Positions 12,582 to 21,430 of a stretch of 64,000 bases of DNA are shown piece by piece. The DNA comes from Caenimonas sedimenti (lineage in GTDB: Bacteria > Pseudomonadota > Gammaproteobacteria > Burkholderiales > Burkholderiaceae_C), in contig NZ_VOBQ01000009.1 in the NCBI RefSeq assembly GCF_007833165.1, positions 62,001 to 126,000 of the forward strand. The letters are read 5' to 3'. The notes below the pieces were generated by a model. The model did not search any database. It worked only from the letters and a program-made list of their open reading frames with translations, and was not told the DNA's origin. The position numbers were made by a program, and so were the translations under genes. The stretch's first letter is position 1, and every line of letters starts with the position of its first letter.

Positions 12582-13037
12582 TCCAGCGGCAGGGCAGTGG
12601 TCGACTTGAGGACCTCCATGGCGAAGCTGGAGCTCACGTCCTGCAGATCGACTGCCTTGATCAGCCGCTTGTAGACCCGGTCATATCCTGCGATGTCAGG
12701 CACCACCACCTTCAGCAGGTAGTCGACGTCGCCGCTCATGCGGTAGATCTCCATGATCTCCGGGATGTCGCGCGTGGCCTGCACGAACCGCTTGACCCAG
12801 GCGTCGCTGTGCTGGCTGGTGCGGACGGACACGAAGACGGTGACAGGCACATGGAGCCGCACGGGGTCGCACAGCGCCACCTGCTTGCGGATCACGCCAT
12901 CCTCGTGCAGCTTCTGCACGCGGCGCCAGCAAGGCGTGGTCGAGAGGTTCACGGCCTGCGCCAGTTGCGCCAGCGGGGTGGCGGCGTCCTGCTGCAGCAG
13001 GGCAAGGAGTTGCAGGTCTTTCTTGTCCATGGCGGCA

Positions 13038-13076
13038 ATTTTCTACGATCTTGCCGTTCTAGAGCAATGATTGCTC
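13038..13076 (-). promoter_or_regulatory. Promoter with palindromic operator of the second Lrp-type gene
   Basis: On the minus strand a TTGCTC -35-like box and GAAAAT -10-like box are separated by 18 bases. The palindrome GAGCAATGATTGCTC (13062-13076) covers the -35 box. Its AGCAA/TTGCT arms resemble the outer parts of the E. coli Lrp consensus. The layout suggests autorepression. Confidence 0.5.
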
Positions 13077-13143
13077 AGGATGGATCGCGTTCAGTCCGAA
13101 CTCGCAAGCCTTTTGCGCGCCTGAATGCCTAGACTTGATCCCC

Positions 13144-13350
13144 ATGAACGCCTTCACCGAACACCCGCAAAGCGTTGGGGAAAACTATTGGGAGCACATG
13201 GCCGCGTCGCTGTCCTTCGCCGGCACGATGCTGCTCGGCGCGGCTGCCGCGCTGATCCACAGCGTGTTTCCTTTTCTCATGGTGAAGACGGGCAGCCGCA
13301 TCGTCACGCGCCTGCATGAGCGCATGGTGGCGCACCGCGCCAGGCCCTGA
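13144..13350 (+). CDS. DUF6356-family small protein
   Basis: A 68-residue protein beginning MNAFTEHPQSVGENYWEHM, followed by a hydrophobic stretch (FAGTMLLGAAAALIHSVFPFLM) and ending TGSRIVTRLHERM. This HPxSVGExYxEH...HxxFPF...TGS pattern matches a small conserved family of probable membrane proteins in proteobacteria (DUF6356). The function is unknown. The ATG at 13144 is preferred to an in-frame TTG at 13135. Confidence 0.75.
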   Translation: MNAFTEHPQSVGENYWEHMAASLSFAGTMLLGAAAALIHSVFPFLMVKTGSRIVTRLHERMVAHRARP

Positions 13351-13371
13351 CGCCTGCAGCCGCTGTCGCGG

Positions 13372-15672
13372 CTACTGCATGAAGCCGATGCTGCGCGCCT
13401 CGCGCACTTCCGGCTTGATCCGGTGCTCGGCCTCGAGTTGCTCGAGGAATTCCTCAACGCTGAACGCCGTGGCCAGGATGTCCACTTGGCGCTTGACGGC
13501 CGCGAAGTCGCCGGGACACAGCTGGTCGAGTTTCATCAGGCGGGCCTGCGCCTCGGGTGTGAGCAACGCGGCGTCGCCGGCCAGCGCCTCGGTGACGAAC
13601 ATCCGCTCGCGCTGCGCCATGGTCAGCGGCTTGAACTTGATCTTGAAGGTGAAGCGCCTGAGCGCCGCCTGGTCGATGCGGTCCATCAGGTTGGTGGTGC
13701 AGATGAAGATGCCGGCAAACCGCTCCATGCCCTGCAGCATCTCGTTGACCTCGGTCACCTCGTAGGTGCGCTGCGCCCCGCGGCGGTCCTGCAGGAAGCT
13801 GTCGGCCTCGTCGAGCAGCAGCACGGCCTTCTCGTTCTCGGCCTCGCGGAACATGGCAGCCATGTTCTGCTCGGTCTCGCCGACGAACTTGCTCATCAGG
13901 TCACTGGCCTGCTTCACCAGCAACGGCCGGTCGAGGCTGCGGGCGATGTGCTCGGCCAGCGCCGTCTTGCCAGTGCCGGGCGCGCCGAAGAAGCACAGCG
14001 AGCCATGGCCGCGCGCCTTCAGCGCCTCGACGATGCGGGGCACCTCGAAGCGGGACTCCACGTTCAGCATCTCGAGGTCGTAAGTGGTGACGCTGCGCCG
14101 TTCGCCCGCCGATTGGCTGCGCGTCCCAAGCGCCTGGTCGGCGTTGCGCAACTGGCGTTCGATCAGTGCCTCGGTCGAGGCCCCTTCCGCCTGGGCCAAG
14201 CCGGCGAAACGCACTGCCGTTCGGATCTGCGCCGGGGTGAGACCCTTGCGTTCCGTCAGCTTGGCGACGAATCCTTCGGACACCGGCACGCCTTCGAGCG
14301 TCTTGCGCACCAGGCCTTCGCGCGCGCCGGGCGGCGGCGACTTCAGTTCCAGGTGATAGGCGAAGCGGCGGCGGAAGGCCGGGTCGATCTGCTCGATGCG
14401 GTTGGTGACCCAGATGGTCGGCACCGGGTTCGATTCCAGGATCTGGTTCACCCAGGCCTTGCCGCTGACGCTGCCGGACGGCGGCGCCACCACCTGCTCG
14501 GCCCGCGCCATGATCTGCGCGGCCTCGTTGGAGATCGGCGGGAAGACGTCCTCGACCTCGTCGAACAGGAGCGCGGCCTGGGCACTGCCCTTCAGGAACA
14601 CCTGGGCGATCTGCAGCGAGCGGTAGCGGTCGCGCCCGCTCAGGGAGTTACCGTCGCGGTCGGCGTATTCCACCTCGAACAGCTCCAGGCCGGCCGCGTG
14701 CGCGACCACCTTGGCGAGTTCGGTCTTGCCCGTGCCCGGCGGCCCGTAGAGCAGCACGTTGACGCCAGGCTCCTTGCGGTCCACCGCGTTGCGAAGCATG
14801 GCGCGCAACACCTGGGCGTCTTCGGACACGAAGGAGAAATCATCCAGCGCCAGCGAACTCTTGGCCGAAGGCCGCGTGAACACCGCCATCAGCTCGTTGT
14901 GGTCGCGGTATTCGCGCATCAGCACCGGCGGCAGCTTCTCGCTGACCTTCATCAGGTCGGCCAGGTCGGTGATGTTGTGCTCGGAGATGAGGTTCTCGAC
15001 CAGACCGATGCGTTCCAGCCGGGAGCCCGCGCGCAGGGCCTCGCCCACTTCCGCGGCGTTGACGCCCGCGACCTCCGCGATGGCGGCATAGGCCTCGGGC
15101 GCGTTGTTCACCTTGAACTCGACCAGCAGGCTGCGCAGGTCGCGCTGGTAGCGCGCCAGCGTGCCGTAAAGCAACAGGGCGCGCTCGGCCTTGTTCAACT
15201 GCAGCAGGCTGGCCAGGGCGTCGATGTTCTTTTCGACCAGCGTCGAATGCTTCTTGAGCGCGTGCGTCAGCCACTCGCCGGTGACGGACAGGACGGACAG
15301 CAGGTCCTTGGGCTGGTCCTTGGCGTATTCGTCCAGGTAGAAGAAGAGCGTGCCTTCTTCGTAGGGGCCACGCCAGACGCCGTGCCGGTCCAGGAATTCG
15401 CGCGTGGCCAGCTGTTCGTGGCCGCGCCAGAACTCGTTGTCCTTGCAGCGGCGGCCCAGGAATTCGCGCAGCCGGTCGAGCGCCGGTGCCGGCCAGGCCA
15501 GGTGGCGGCCCGCCAGGGAAAGCAGCCCGTTCAGGTCGCGCCGCACATTGAACTTGGCGCCCTGCTTCGCTGCCAGCGTGAGCACGAAATGCGAGCACAT
15601 CAAGTCCAGCACCGGGGCGTCTTTCAGGCCCGGAGAGGGAAGTACTTGCAAGTCCACCAGACGCTTGGCCAA
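13372..15672 (-). CDS. Tandem AAA+ ATPase of unknown function
   Basis: A roughly 766-residue protein with an uncharacterised N-terminal ~270 residues and two AAA+ modules. Module 1 has Walker A GPPGTGKTE (near residue 310) and Walker B LLFDEVEDVF. Module 2 has Walker A GAPGTGKTA (near 561) and Walker B LLLDEADSFLQDR, with CTTNLMDRID as sensor 1. The layout recalls Cdc48-like remodelling ATPases, but the N-domain is different. The start is uncertain: a TTG at 15672 follows GGAGG by four bases, while the first ATG is at 15600. It stands alone, divergent from ilvA. The much longer open frame upstream is antisense to ilvA and is not coding. Confidence 0.8.
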   Translation of the reverse strand: MAKRLVDLQVLPSPGLKDAPVLDLMCSHFVLTLAAKQGAKFNVRRDLNGLLSLAGRHLAWPAPALDRLREFLGRRCKDNEFWRGHEQLATREFLDRHGVWRGPYEEGTLFFYLDEYAKDQPKDLLSVLSVTGEWLTHALKKHSTLVEKNIDALASLLQLNKAERALLLYGTLARYQRDLRSLLVEFKVNNAPEAYAAIAEVAGVNAAEVGEALRAGSRLERIGLVENLISEHNITDLADLMKVSEKLPPVLMREYRDHNELMAVFTRPSAKSSLALDDFSFVSEDAQVLRAMLRNAVDRKEPGVNVLLYGPPGTGKTELAKVVAHAAGLELFEVEYADRDGNSLSGRDRYRSLQIAQVFLKGSAQAALLFDEVEDVFPPISNEAAQIMARAEQVVAPPSGSVSGKAWVNQILESNPVPTIWVTNRIEQIDPAFRRRFAYHLELKSPPPGAREGLVRKTLEGVPVSEGFVAKLTERKGLTPAQIRTAVRFAGLAQAEGASTEALIERQLRNADQALGTRSQSAGERRSVTTYDLEMLNVESRFEVPRIVEALKARGHGSLCFFGAPGTGKTALAEHIARSLDRPLLVKQASDLMSKFVGETEQNMAAMFREAENEKAVLLLDEADSFLQDRRGAQRTYEVTEVNEMLQGMERFAGIFICTTNLMDRIDQAALRRFTFKIKFKPLTMAQRERMFVTEALAGDAALLTPEAQARLMKLDQLCPGDFAAVKRQVDILATAFSVEEFLEQLEAEHRIKPEVREARSIGFMQ

Positions 15673-15783
15673 TCGACCTCCGTGGGATGCGCTCTTACGA
15701 TAACGCGAGTTGATGCTACATGGAAGACACTCATCCGTGTGGACCGCGCGCAGGACCCCCCGGAAGGCGTGGACAATTCCCGG

Positions 15784-16983
15784 ATGATCGGACTCGCTGA
15801 AATCCGGGCCGCTGCCGCCCGCTTGCAGGGCCAGGTGCTGGAAACCCCCTGCGTGGAGTCCCGCACGCTCTCGCAGCTGACCGGCTGCCAGGTGTTCCTG
15901 AAGTTCGAGAACCTGCAGTTCACGGCTTCCTTCAAGGAACGGGGGGCCTGCAACAAGCTGGCGCAGTTGGGTGAGGACGAGCGCCGGCGCGGCGTGGTCG
16001 CCATGAGCGCGGGCAACCACGCCCAGGGCGTGGCCTATCACGCGCAGCGCCTGGGGCTGCGGGCCGTGATCGTCATGCCGCGCTTCACCCCGGGGGTGAA
16101 GGTGGAGCGCACCCGCAGTTTCGGCGCCGAAATCGTCCTGCACGGCGACACGCTGGAAGAGTCGCGGTCGCATGCCCGGCAGCTGGCGGACGAGCAGGGG
16201 CTGGTTTTCGTGCACCCCTATGACGACGAAGCCATCGTGGCCGGCCAGGGAACGGTGGGCATCGAGATGCTGGATGCCGTGCCGGGGCTCGACACCATCG
16301 TGGTCGCGGTGGGCGGGGGCGGCCTGATCGGCGGGGTGGCGGCGGCGGTGAAGGCGCTGAAGCCGGGCATCGAGGTCGTGGGCGTGCAGACGCTGCGCTT
16401 CCCCAACATGTTCAATGCGATCAAGCACACGGAGCTGCCGCAGGGCGGCTCCACCATCGCGGAAGGCATCGCGGTGGGCAAGCCGGGCGTGTTCACCCAG
16501 GCGCTTGTCGAACGCCACGTGGACGACATCCTGCTGGTGGACGAGGGCGACATCGAGCAGGCCATCGTGATGCTGCTGGAGATCGAAAAGACCTTGGTCG
16601 AAGGCGCCGGCGCGGCGGCGCTGGCTGCCGTCCTGAAGGAGCCAGGGCGCTTCGCGGGCCGCAAGGTCGGGCTGATCCTGGGCGGCGGCAACATCGACCC
16701 GATGCTGCTGGCCGCCATCATCCAGCGCGGCATGGTGCGGGCGGGCCGTCTGGCGCGCATCCACGTGAGCGCGCGCGACGTGCCGGGCTCGCTGGCGCGC
16801 ATCACGGCCATCGTCAGCGAAGCGGGCGCCAACATCGACGAAGTCCACCACCAGCGGGCGTTTACCATGCTGGCGGCCCAGAACGTCGAGATCGAGCTGG
16901 TGATCCAGACCCGCGGCCGCGACCACATCCAGGCGGTGCTGCACGCGCTGCATGCCGGCGGCTTTCAGGCAGAGGAGCAATAG
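15784..16983 (+). CDS. ilvA: Threonine ammonia-lyase (IlvA, catabolic-length form)
   Basis: A 399-residue PLP enzyme that deaminates threonine to 2-oxobutyrate, the entry to isoleucine synthesis. Visible features are the PLP lysine region FTASFKERGACNKL, the SAGNHAQGVAYHA loop, the glycine loop VAVGGGGLIGGVAAAV, and one C-terminal ACT domain (IHVSARDVPGSLARITAIV). With a single ACT domain it is shorter than the two-ACT biosynthetic E. coli form. A GACAAT hexamer lies six bases before the ATG and no clear RBS is seen. A thioesterase gene follows four bases after the stop. Confidence 0.92.
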   Translation: MIGLAEIRAAAARLQGQVLETPCVESRTLSQLTGCQVFLKFENLQFTASFKERGACNKLAQLGEDERRRGVVAMSAGNHAQGVAYHAQRLGLRAVIVMPRFTPGVKVERTRSFGAEIVLHGDTLEESRSHARQLADEQGLVFVHPYDDEAIVAGQGTVGIEMLDAVPGLDTIVVAVGGGGLIGGVAAAVKALKPGIEVVGVQTLRFPNMFNAIKHTELPQGGSTIAEGIAVGKPGVFTQALVERHVDDILLVDEGDIEQAIVMLLEIEKTLVEGAGAAALAAVLKEPGRFAGRKVGLILGGGNIDPMLLAAIIQRGMVRAGRLARIHVSARDVPGSLARITAIVSEAGANIDEVHHQRAFTMLAAQNVEIELVIQTRGRDHIQAVLHALHAGGFQAEEQ

Positions 16984-16986
16984 AAG

Positions 16987-17391
16987 ATGAACGCGGAAGT
17001 GTTGCAGTCGGCCCTGGCCGAGTATTTCGCGCCCTGGGTCCAGGCCCTGGGATTGCGGGTGGCAAGCTTTGACGAGGGCAGCGTCACCTTGCGGCTGCCG
17101 CAGAGCGACTCGCTCTCCCGGATTGGCGGCATGCTCTGCGGCCAGGCCATGATGGCGGCGGCCGATACGGCCATGGTGCTGGCGCTCATCAACCAGTTCG
17201 GCGAGTTCCGGCCTTGCACCACGGTCCAGATGAATACCAGCTTCCTGAAGCCGCTGTCGAAGCAGGATGCGCTGGTCCAGGCGCGCATCGTGCGAGCTGG
17301 CAAGTCGCTGGCATTCGGCGAAATCGACATCCGCGGCGCCGACGACGGCAAGAGCGCCTGCCGGGCCACGACGACCTATGCCCTGCTCTGA
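16987..17391 (+). CDS. PaaI-family thioesterase
   Basis: A 134-residue hotdog-fold protein. The catalytic helix region reads RIGGMLCGQAMMAAADTAM, lacking the HGG of the more common form but keeping the fold's pattern, followed by the strand TVQMNTSFLKPLSKQDALVQ and a TTTYALL end. It probably hydrolyses acyl-CoA esters; the substrate is unknown. It follows ilvA by four bases and is very likely co-transcribed with it. Confidence 0.75.
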   Translation: MNAEVLQSALAEYFAPWVQALGLRVASFDEGSVTLRLPQSDSLSRIGGMLCGQAMMAAADTAMVLALINQFGEFRPCTTVQMNTSFLKPLSKQDALVQARIVRAGKSLAFGEIDIRGADDGKSACRATTTYALL

Positions 17392-17452
17392 GCGCCCGGT
17401 CGGCTGCCGTTAGAATCGCGGCATCTCCCGCAGATTGCCCCACGAGGAAACC

Positions 17453-17608
17453 ATGTCCACCCCCGAGCCGCGCCACAGCCATGGCGATGAACCCCAGGAA
17501 TTCCACGACGGCGTCGAGGACATCGTGCCCGCGATCCCGATCGTGCTGCCCGTGGCGGGTGGCGTGCTGATGTTCCTGCTGGCCTTCATCGCGATCTACA
17601 TGGCCTGA
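17453..17608 (+). CDS. Small single-pass membrane protein (51 aa)
   Basis: A short gene below usual length cut-offs. The product begins MSTPEPRHSHGDEPQEF, has an acidic, soluble N-terminal half and a single C-terminal membrane segment (IPIVLPVAGGVLMFLLAFIA). GAGGA lies at correct distance before the ATG, a TAGAAT hexamer lies upstream at 17411-17416, and a terminator follows. These signals make it a likely real gene. No function can be assigned; small tail-anchored proteins often modulate membrane complexes. Confidence 0.7.
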   Translation: MSTPEPRHSHGDEPQEFHDGVEDIVPAIPIVLPVAGGVLMFLLAFIAIYMA

Positions 17609-17643
17609 GCCTGCGGCGCAATGGCGCCGCTCAAGAATTCATG

Positions 17644-17681
17644 ACGCCCGCCGTGCGCAAGCCCGGCGGGCGTTGTGTTTT
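17644..17681 (+). terminator. Intrinsic terminator after the small membrane protein gene
   Basis: A perfect 9-bp stem ACGCCCGCC/GGCGGGCGT with a 12-base loop is followed by TGTGTTTT. It lies shortly after the stop at 17608 and closes the ilvA-side transcription unit. Confidence 0.75.
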
Positions 17682-17743
17682 GGTGCGCCGAGATTTGGTG
17701 CGCATAACCCCATGCATGTTTTGCATGGAATTGCGGCTGAACC

Positions 17744-17774
17744 GTGACGGGCGGAGGGCCTCCGTTCTTAAAAT
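17744..17774 (+). promoter_or_regulatory. Candidate pckG promoter with palindrome in the spacer
   Basis: A TAAAAT -10 box lies at 17769-17774, with a weak GTGACG -35 box 19 bases upstream. Between them sits the 13-base inverted repeat CGGAGGGCCTCCG (17752-17764), placed where a bound protein would block RNA polymerase. If used, the pckG leader would be about 165 bases. Promoter use is inferred. Confidence 0.4.
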
Positions 17775-17947
17775 GGCCGCAACCAGCCGCCCTAGCGGAA
17801 GCGTTCCACCCGATCGCGTTCCACTGTTGCCCATCCCGCAACCCCGCCAGCCGACTGCGCCAAGCCTGCTTTCAAAAGGGCGCGCCGCCAGCAGCATCTG
17901 CCGCAACGCTCCTTCTTGAAAACAGGTTTTCAACTTAGGAGCTTTGG
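17775..17947 (+). other. Long untranslated leader of pckG
   Basis: About 170 bases without a gene between the candidate promoter and the pckG start. It is mostly unstructured, C-rich sequence apart from an 8-bp inverted repeat TTGAAAAC-AG-GTTTTCAA at 17916-17933, directly upstream of the AGGAG ribosome site (17937-17941). The repeat could be a protein or RNA control site for translation. No known riboswitch was recognised. Confidence 0.4.
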
Positions 17948-19798
17948 ATGAACTCACCCGTGATGCAGGGCCTCAACGTGCAGGCCCCCGCGTACGTCAA
18001 GAACGCCCGGCTGATCGCCTGGGTGGCCGACATGGTCGCCCTGTGCAAGCCCGAGCACGTGCACTGGTGCGACGGCAGCCAGGAGGAATACGACCGCCTG
18101 TGCCAGCAGCTGGTGGATGCCGGCACCTTCCGCAAGCTGGATCCGGTGAAGCGCCCCGGCTCGTTCCTGGCGTGGTCGGACCCGAGCGACGTGGCCCGGG
18201 TCGAAGACCGCACCTACATCTGCTCCGAGAAGAAGGAAGACGCGGGCCCGACCAACAACTGGATGCCGCCCGCCGAGATGCGCGCCACCCTGCAGCCGCT
18301 GTTCGACGGCTGCATGCGCGGCCGCACGATGTACGTGGTGCCGTTCTCCATGGGCCCGCTCGGCTCGCCCATCGCCCACATCGGCATCGAGCTGTCCGAC
18401 AGCGCCTATGTCGCCGTCAACATGAAGATCATGACGCGCATGGGCAAGGCCGTGTACGACGTGCTGGGGGTCGAGGGCGAGTTCGTGCCTTGCGTGCACA
18501 CGGTCGGCGCCCCGCTGGAGCCGGGCCAGGCCGACGTGTCCTGGCCCTGCAACAAGACCAAGTACATCGTCCACTACCCGGAGTCGCGCGAGATCTGGTC
18601 GTACGGCTCGGGCTACGGCGGCAACGCGCTCCTGGGCAAGAAGTGCTTCGCGCTGCGCATCGCCTCCACCATGGGCCGTGACGAGGGCTGGCTGGCCGAG
18701 CACATGCTGATCCTGGGCGTGACCAGTCCCGAGGGCAAGAAGTACCACGTGGCCGCGGCCTTCCCGTCGGCTTGCGGCAAGACCAACTTCGCCATGCTGA
18801 TCCCGCCCAAGGGCTTCGAGGGCTGGCGCGTGACGACGATCGGCGACGACATCGCCTGGATCAAGCCGGCCGCCGACGGGCGCCTGTATGCCATCAACCC
18901 GGAGGCCGGGTACTTCGGCGTGGCGCCGGGCACCAACACCAAGACCAACCCGAACTGCATGGCCAGCCTCGACAAGAACGTGATCTTCACGAACGTCGCG
19001 CTGACCGATGATGGCGATGTGTGGTGGGAGAACATGGGCCCGCCGCCCGCGCACGCGATCGACTGGCAAGGCAAGGACTGGACGCCGAAGCTGGCCGAGG
19101 AGACCGGCGCCAAGGCCGCACACCCGAACGCCCGCTTCACCGTGGCCGCCATCAACAACCCGGCGCTCGACCCCGCCTGGGACGACCCGCGTGGCGTCGC
19201 GATCGATGCCTTCATCTTCGGCGGCCGGCGTTCCACGACCGTGCCGCTGGTGACGCAGGCCCGCAACTGGGTGGAAGGCGTGTACATGGCCGCCACCATG
19301 GGCTCCGAAACCACGGCCGCGGCCTTTGGCCAGCAGGGCGTGGTGCGGCGCGACCCGTTCGCCATGCTGCCCTTCACGGGCTACAACATGAGCGACTACT
19401 TCCAGCACTGGCTGGGGCTGGGCAAGAAGCTGCAGGCGAGCGGCGCGAAGCTGCCGGCGATCTTCACGACCAACTGGTTCCGCAAGGGCGAGGACGGCAA
19501 GTTCGTCTGGCCGGGCTACGGCGAGAACATGCGCGTGCTGAAGTGGATGATCGACCGGATCGAAGGCCGCGCCGCCGGCACCGAGCACGTCTTCGGCGTG
19601 AGCCCCTCCTATGAGGAGCTGAACTGGACGGGCCTGGATTTCAGCGCGGAGCAGTTCGACAAGGTCACCAGCATCGACAAGGCCGCGTGGCAGAAGGAAC
19701 TGGAGCTGCATGCCGAACTGTTCCAGCAGCTCGCCTACCACCTGCCGCAGGAGCTGACGGAGACGAAGGCCATGATCGAAAAGCGGCTGGCCGCGTGA
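17948..19798 (+). CDS. pckG: Phosphoenolpyruvate carboxykinase (GTP)
   Basis: A 616-residue GTP-dependent PEP carboxykinase, which converts oxaloacetate to phosphoenolpyruvate in gluconeogenesis. The active-site P-loop with the reactive cysteine ([13 protein letters not shown]) is present, as are the metal/nucleotide region [19 protein letters not shown] and [25 protein letters not shown] split over the C-terminal lobe. Length and motifs match the GTP type, not the ATP type found in E. coli. AGGAG precedes the ATG by six bases. A strong terminator follows. Confidence 0.97.
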   Translation: MNSPVMQGLNVQAPAYVKNARLIAWVADMVALCKPEHVHWCDGSQEEYDRLCQQLVDAGTFRKLDPVKRPGSFLAWSDPSDVARVEDRTYICSEKKEDAGPTNNWMPPAEMRATLQPLFDGCMRGRTMYVVPFSMGPLGSPIAHIGIELSDSAYVAVNMKIMTRMGKAVYDVLGVEGEFVPCVHTVGAPLEPGQADVSWPCNKTKYIVHYPESREIWSYGSGYGGNALLGKKCFALRIASTMGRDEGWLAEHMLILGVTSPEGKKYHVAAAFPSACGKTNFAMLIPPKGFEGWRVTTIGDDIAWIKPAADGRLYAINPEAGYFGVAPGTNTKTNPNCMASLDKNVIFTNVALTDDGDVWWENMGPPPAHAIDWQGKDWTPKLAEETGAKAAHPNARFTVAAINNPALDPAWDDPRGVAIDAFIFGGRRSTTVPLVTQARNWVEGVYMAATMGSETTAAAFGQQGVVRRDPFAMLPFTGYNMSDYFQHWLGLGKKLQASGAKLPAIFTTNWFRKGEDGKFVWPGYGENMRVLKWMIDRIEGRAAGTEHVFGVSPSYEELNWTGLDFSAEQFDKVTSIDKAAWQKELELHAELFQQLAYHLPQELTETKAMIEKRLAA

Positions 19799-19816
19799 CG
19801 GTCTCCGGCCCATGAG

Positions 19817-19844
19817 AAAAGCCACCCTTTGGGTGGCTTTTTTT
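19817..19844 (+). terminator. Intrinsic terminator of pckG
   Basis: A 10-bp stem AAAGCCACCC/GGGTGGCTTT with a TTT loop runs into seven T residues, about 20 bases after the pckG stop. A textbook Rho-independent terminator. Confidence 0.92.
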
Positions 19845-19847
19845 CGC

Positions 19848-19889
19848 GGGCCCCCCTTGGGGGGAGGCGCCGCAGGCGCTTCGGGGGGG
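19848..19889. repeat. GC-rich palindromic intergenic element
   Basis: Two adjoining hairpins: CCCCCC-TT-GGGGGG at 19851-19864, then GGCGCC-GCA-GGCGC followed by a G run. It lies between the convergent pckG and membrane protein genes. The design is like REP-type palindromes; only one copy is seen in this window, so repeat status is inferred. Confidence 0.4.
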
Positions 19890-20327
19890 TTAGTAATACC
19901 GGGCGTCGCGGGCCGCGTCCCGGCTCATCGCGCGGCCCAGGTCGGCCATCACGCGGGCGTCCGTCAGCGCCACTTCCCACAGCCGCGCGTCTTCACGCGC
20001 CAGGCGCCGCGAGACGCTCCAGGCCTTGAGGCCGCTGCGCAGCGCGCCGGCGAAACGGCGGGCCGGGCCGGCCAGCAGGGCGAGGGCGGCGAAGCCGACC
20101 AGCCAAGTGAACACCCAGGCCGCGAGCAGGTGGCCTTCGGTCCAGGTGTCGATGACCTGGTTGGCGACCACCAGCACGGCGGACACCAATGCGGCCAGCA
20201 TCAGGGTGGCGGCGCCGCGGGCGCCGTCGAAATTGCGCACACCGGCGGCCACGCTCTGCAAGCCGCGCTCGAAGCGGGCGATGCCCGCGTGTTCGGTCGG
20301 AAATTGGGGCTGGATGAAACGTGCCAT
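19890..20327 (-). CDS. Two-helix membrane protein of unknown function
   Basis: A 145-residue protein starting MARFIQPQFPTEHAGIARFE, with two hydrophobic segments (ATLMLAALVSAVLVVANQVI and LLAAWVFTWLVGFAALALLA) and a charged C-terminal tail ending RDAARDARYY. GGGGAAGAG precedes the ATG. It is not recognised as a named family. It diverges from the LysR gene at 20439 over a notably AT-rich 110-base gap. Confidence 0.65.
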   Translation of the reverse strand: MARFIQPQFPTEHAGIARFERGLQSVAAGVRNFDGARGAATLMLAALVSAVLVVANQVIDTWTEGHLLAAWVFTWLVGFAALALLAGPARRFAGALRSGLKAWSVSRRLAREDARLWEVALTDARVMADLGRAMSRDAARDARYY

Positions 20328-20438
20328 GAACTCTTCCCCTTGGTAGGTTGCGCCTCTTGTGAAGGCGTAGGGCAATACTAGGGTAATTACTGATATGTTG
20401 CCAATTTAGTTTAGTGATGTCTATCATTCACAGATCGT

Positions 20439-21404
20439 ATGCATGCCCCCAACTTCCGGACGCTCGACCTGAACCTGCTGCGGGTGTTCGACCAGGTGAT
20501 GACGGAGCGCAACCTGACCCGCGCCGCCCGCAACCTGGCCATGACCCAGCCCGCCGTCAGCAACGCCCTGAACCGCCTGCGTGAGTCGCTCGGCGACAAG
20601 CTGGTGAGCCGCAGCGGCTACGGCGTGGAGCCGACGCCGCGCGCCCAGGCCCTATGGCCGGCCATCAGCGACGCCTTGCGCCAGCTGGAGGCCTCGATCA
20701 CCCCCGGCGATTTCGTCGCCGCCTCGGCCAGCAATACCTTCACCATTTCCATGGCGGACGCCACGGCCGCGGAATTGATGCCCGGACTGGTGGAGATCAT
20801 CGAGCGCGACGCCCCCGGCGTCTCGATGCGGGTGCTGCCGCTGACCACGCGCGACCCCCGGCGCCTGCTGGACGAAGGCCACATCGACCTGGCCGTGGGG
20901 TACTTTCCCGCGGTGCTGGCCGACCTGACATCACAGGCTCAGTCCGGCGGCCTGGCCGCCTTCGACCACCAGCGCCTGTACGACGGGGAATATGTCTGCG
21001 TCATGCGCAAGGGCCATGCGCTGGCCAGCGGGCCGATGACGCTGAACCGCTACTGCAAGGCGCACCACCTGCTGGTGAGTTTCTCGGGCCGGCCGTTCGG
21101 TTTCATCGACGAGGCGCTGGCGTCGCTCGGACGCGAGCGGCGCGTGGTCCTGACGGTCAACCAGTTCTTCACCGCCGGCCGCGTGGTGGCCAGCTCGGAT
21201 CTCCTGACGGTGCTGCCACGGCACTTCGTCAGCGTCACGGGAATGGCTCATGAGCTCGTCCTGCGGGAACTGCCGTTCAAGGTGCCGCCCGTCCACGTGG
21301 ACGCGTTGTGGCACCGGCGGCAGAGCCAGCGCAGCGACCATGCCTGGCTGCGCCTGGCGGTGGCGGCGGTGGCCCGGAAGGCCTTTGGCGACCCCAACGC
21401 CTGA
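20439..21404 (+). CDS. LysR-family transcriptional regulator
   Basis: A 321-residue regulator. The N-terminal winged helix-turn-helix reads LDLNLLRVFDQVMTERNLTRAARNLAMTQ with PAVSNALNRLRESLGDKL, typical of the NodD/LinR/SyrM-like branch. The effector domain follows (SMADATAAELMPGLVEII). The gene after it, starting 27 bases past its stop, encodes a Bug-family receptor, a very common pairing in Burkholderiales, so the regulator probably responds to the ligand or catabolite concerned. The AT-rich upstream region contains TGAT-GTCT-ATCA, a possible autoregulatory site. Confidence 0.88.
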   Translation: MHAPNFRTLDLNLLRVFDQVMTERNLTRAARNLAMTQPAVSNALNRLRESLGDKLVSRSGYGVEPTPRAQALWPAISDALRQLEASITPGDFVAASASNTFTISMADATAAELMPGLVEIIERDAPGVSMRVLPLTTRDPRRLLDEGHIDLAVGYFPAVLADLTSQAQSGGLAAFDHQRLYDGEYVCVMRKGHALASGPMTLNRYCKAHHLLVSFSGRPFGFIDEALASLGRERRVVLTVNQFFTAGRVVASSDLLTVLPRHFVSVTGMAHELVLRELPFKVPPVHVDALWHRRQSQRSDHAWLRLAVAAVARKAFGDPNA

Positions 21405-21430
21405 TGGCACGGGGGTTGCATGGCAATTTC

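Noticed and set aside
13423..15783. A plus-strand open frame running into ilvA from 13423
   Set aside because: It is antisense to the AAA+ ATPase gene and has no recognisable motif. ilvA starts at 15784.
13372..16980. A continuous minus-strand open frame of about 1200 codons covering ilvA and the AAA+ gene
   Set aside because: Only the part from about 15672 downwards encodes a recognisable protein. The rest is antisense to the well-supported ilvA and is open because of high GC content.
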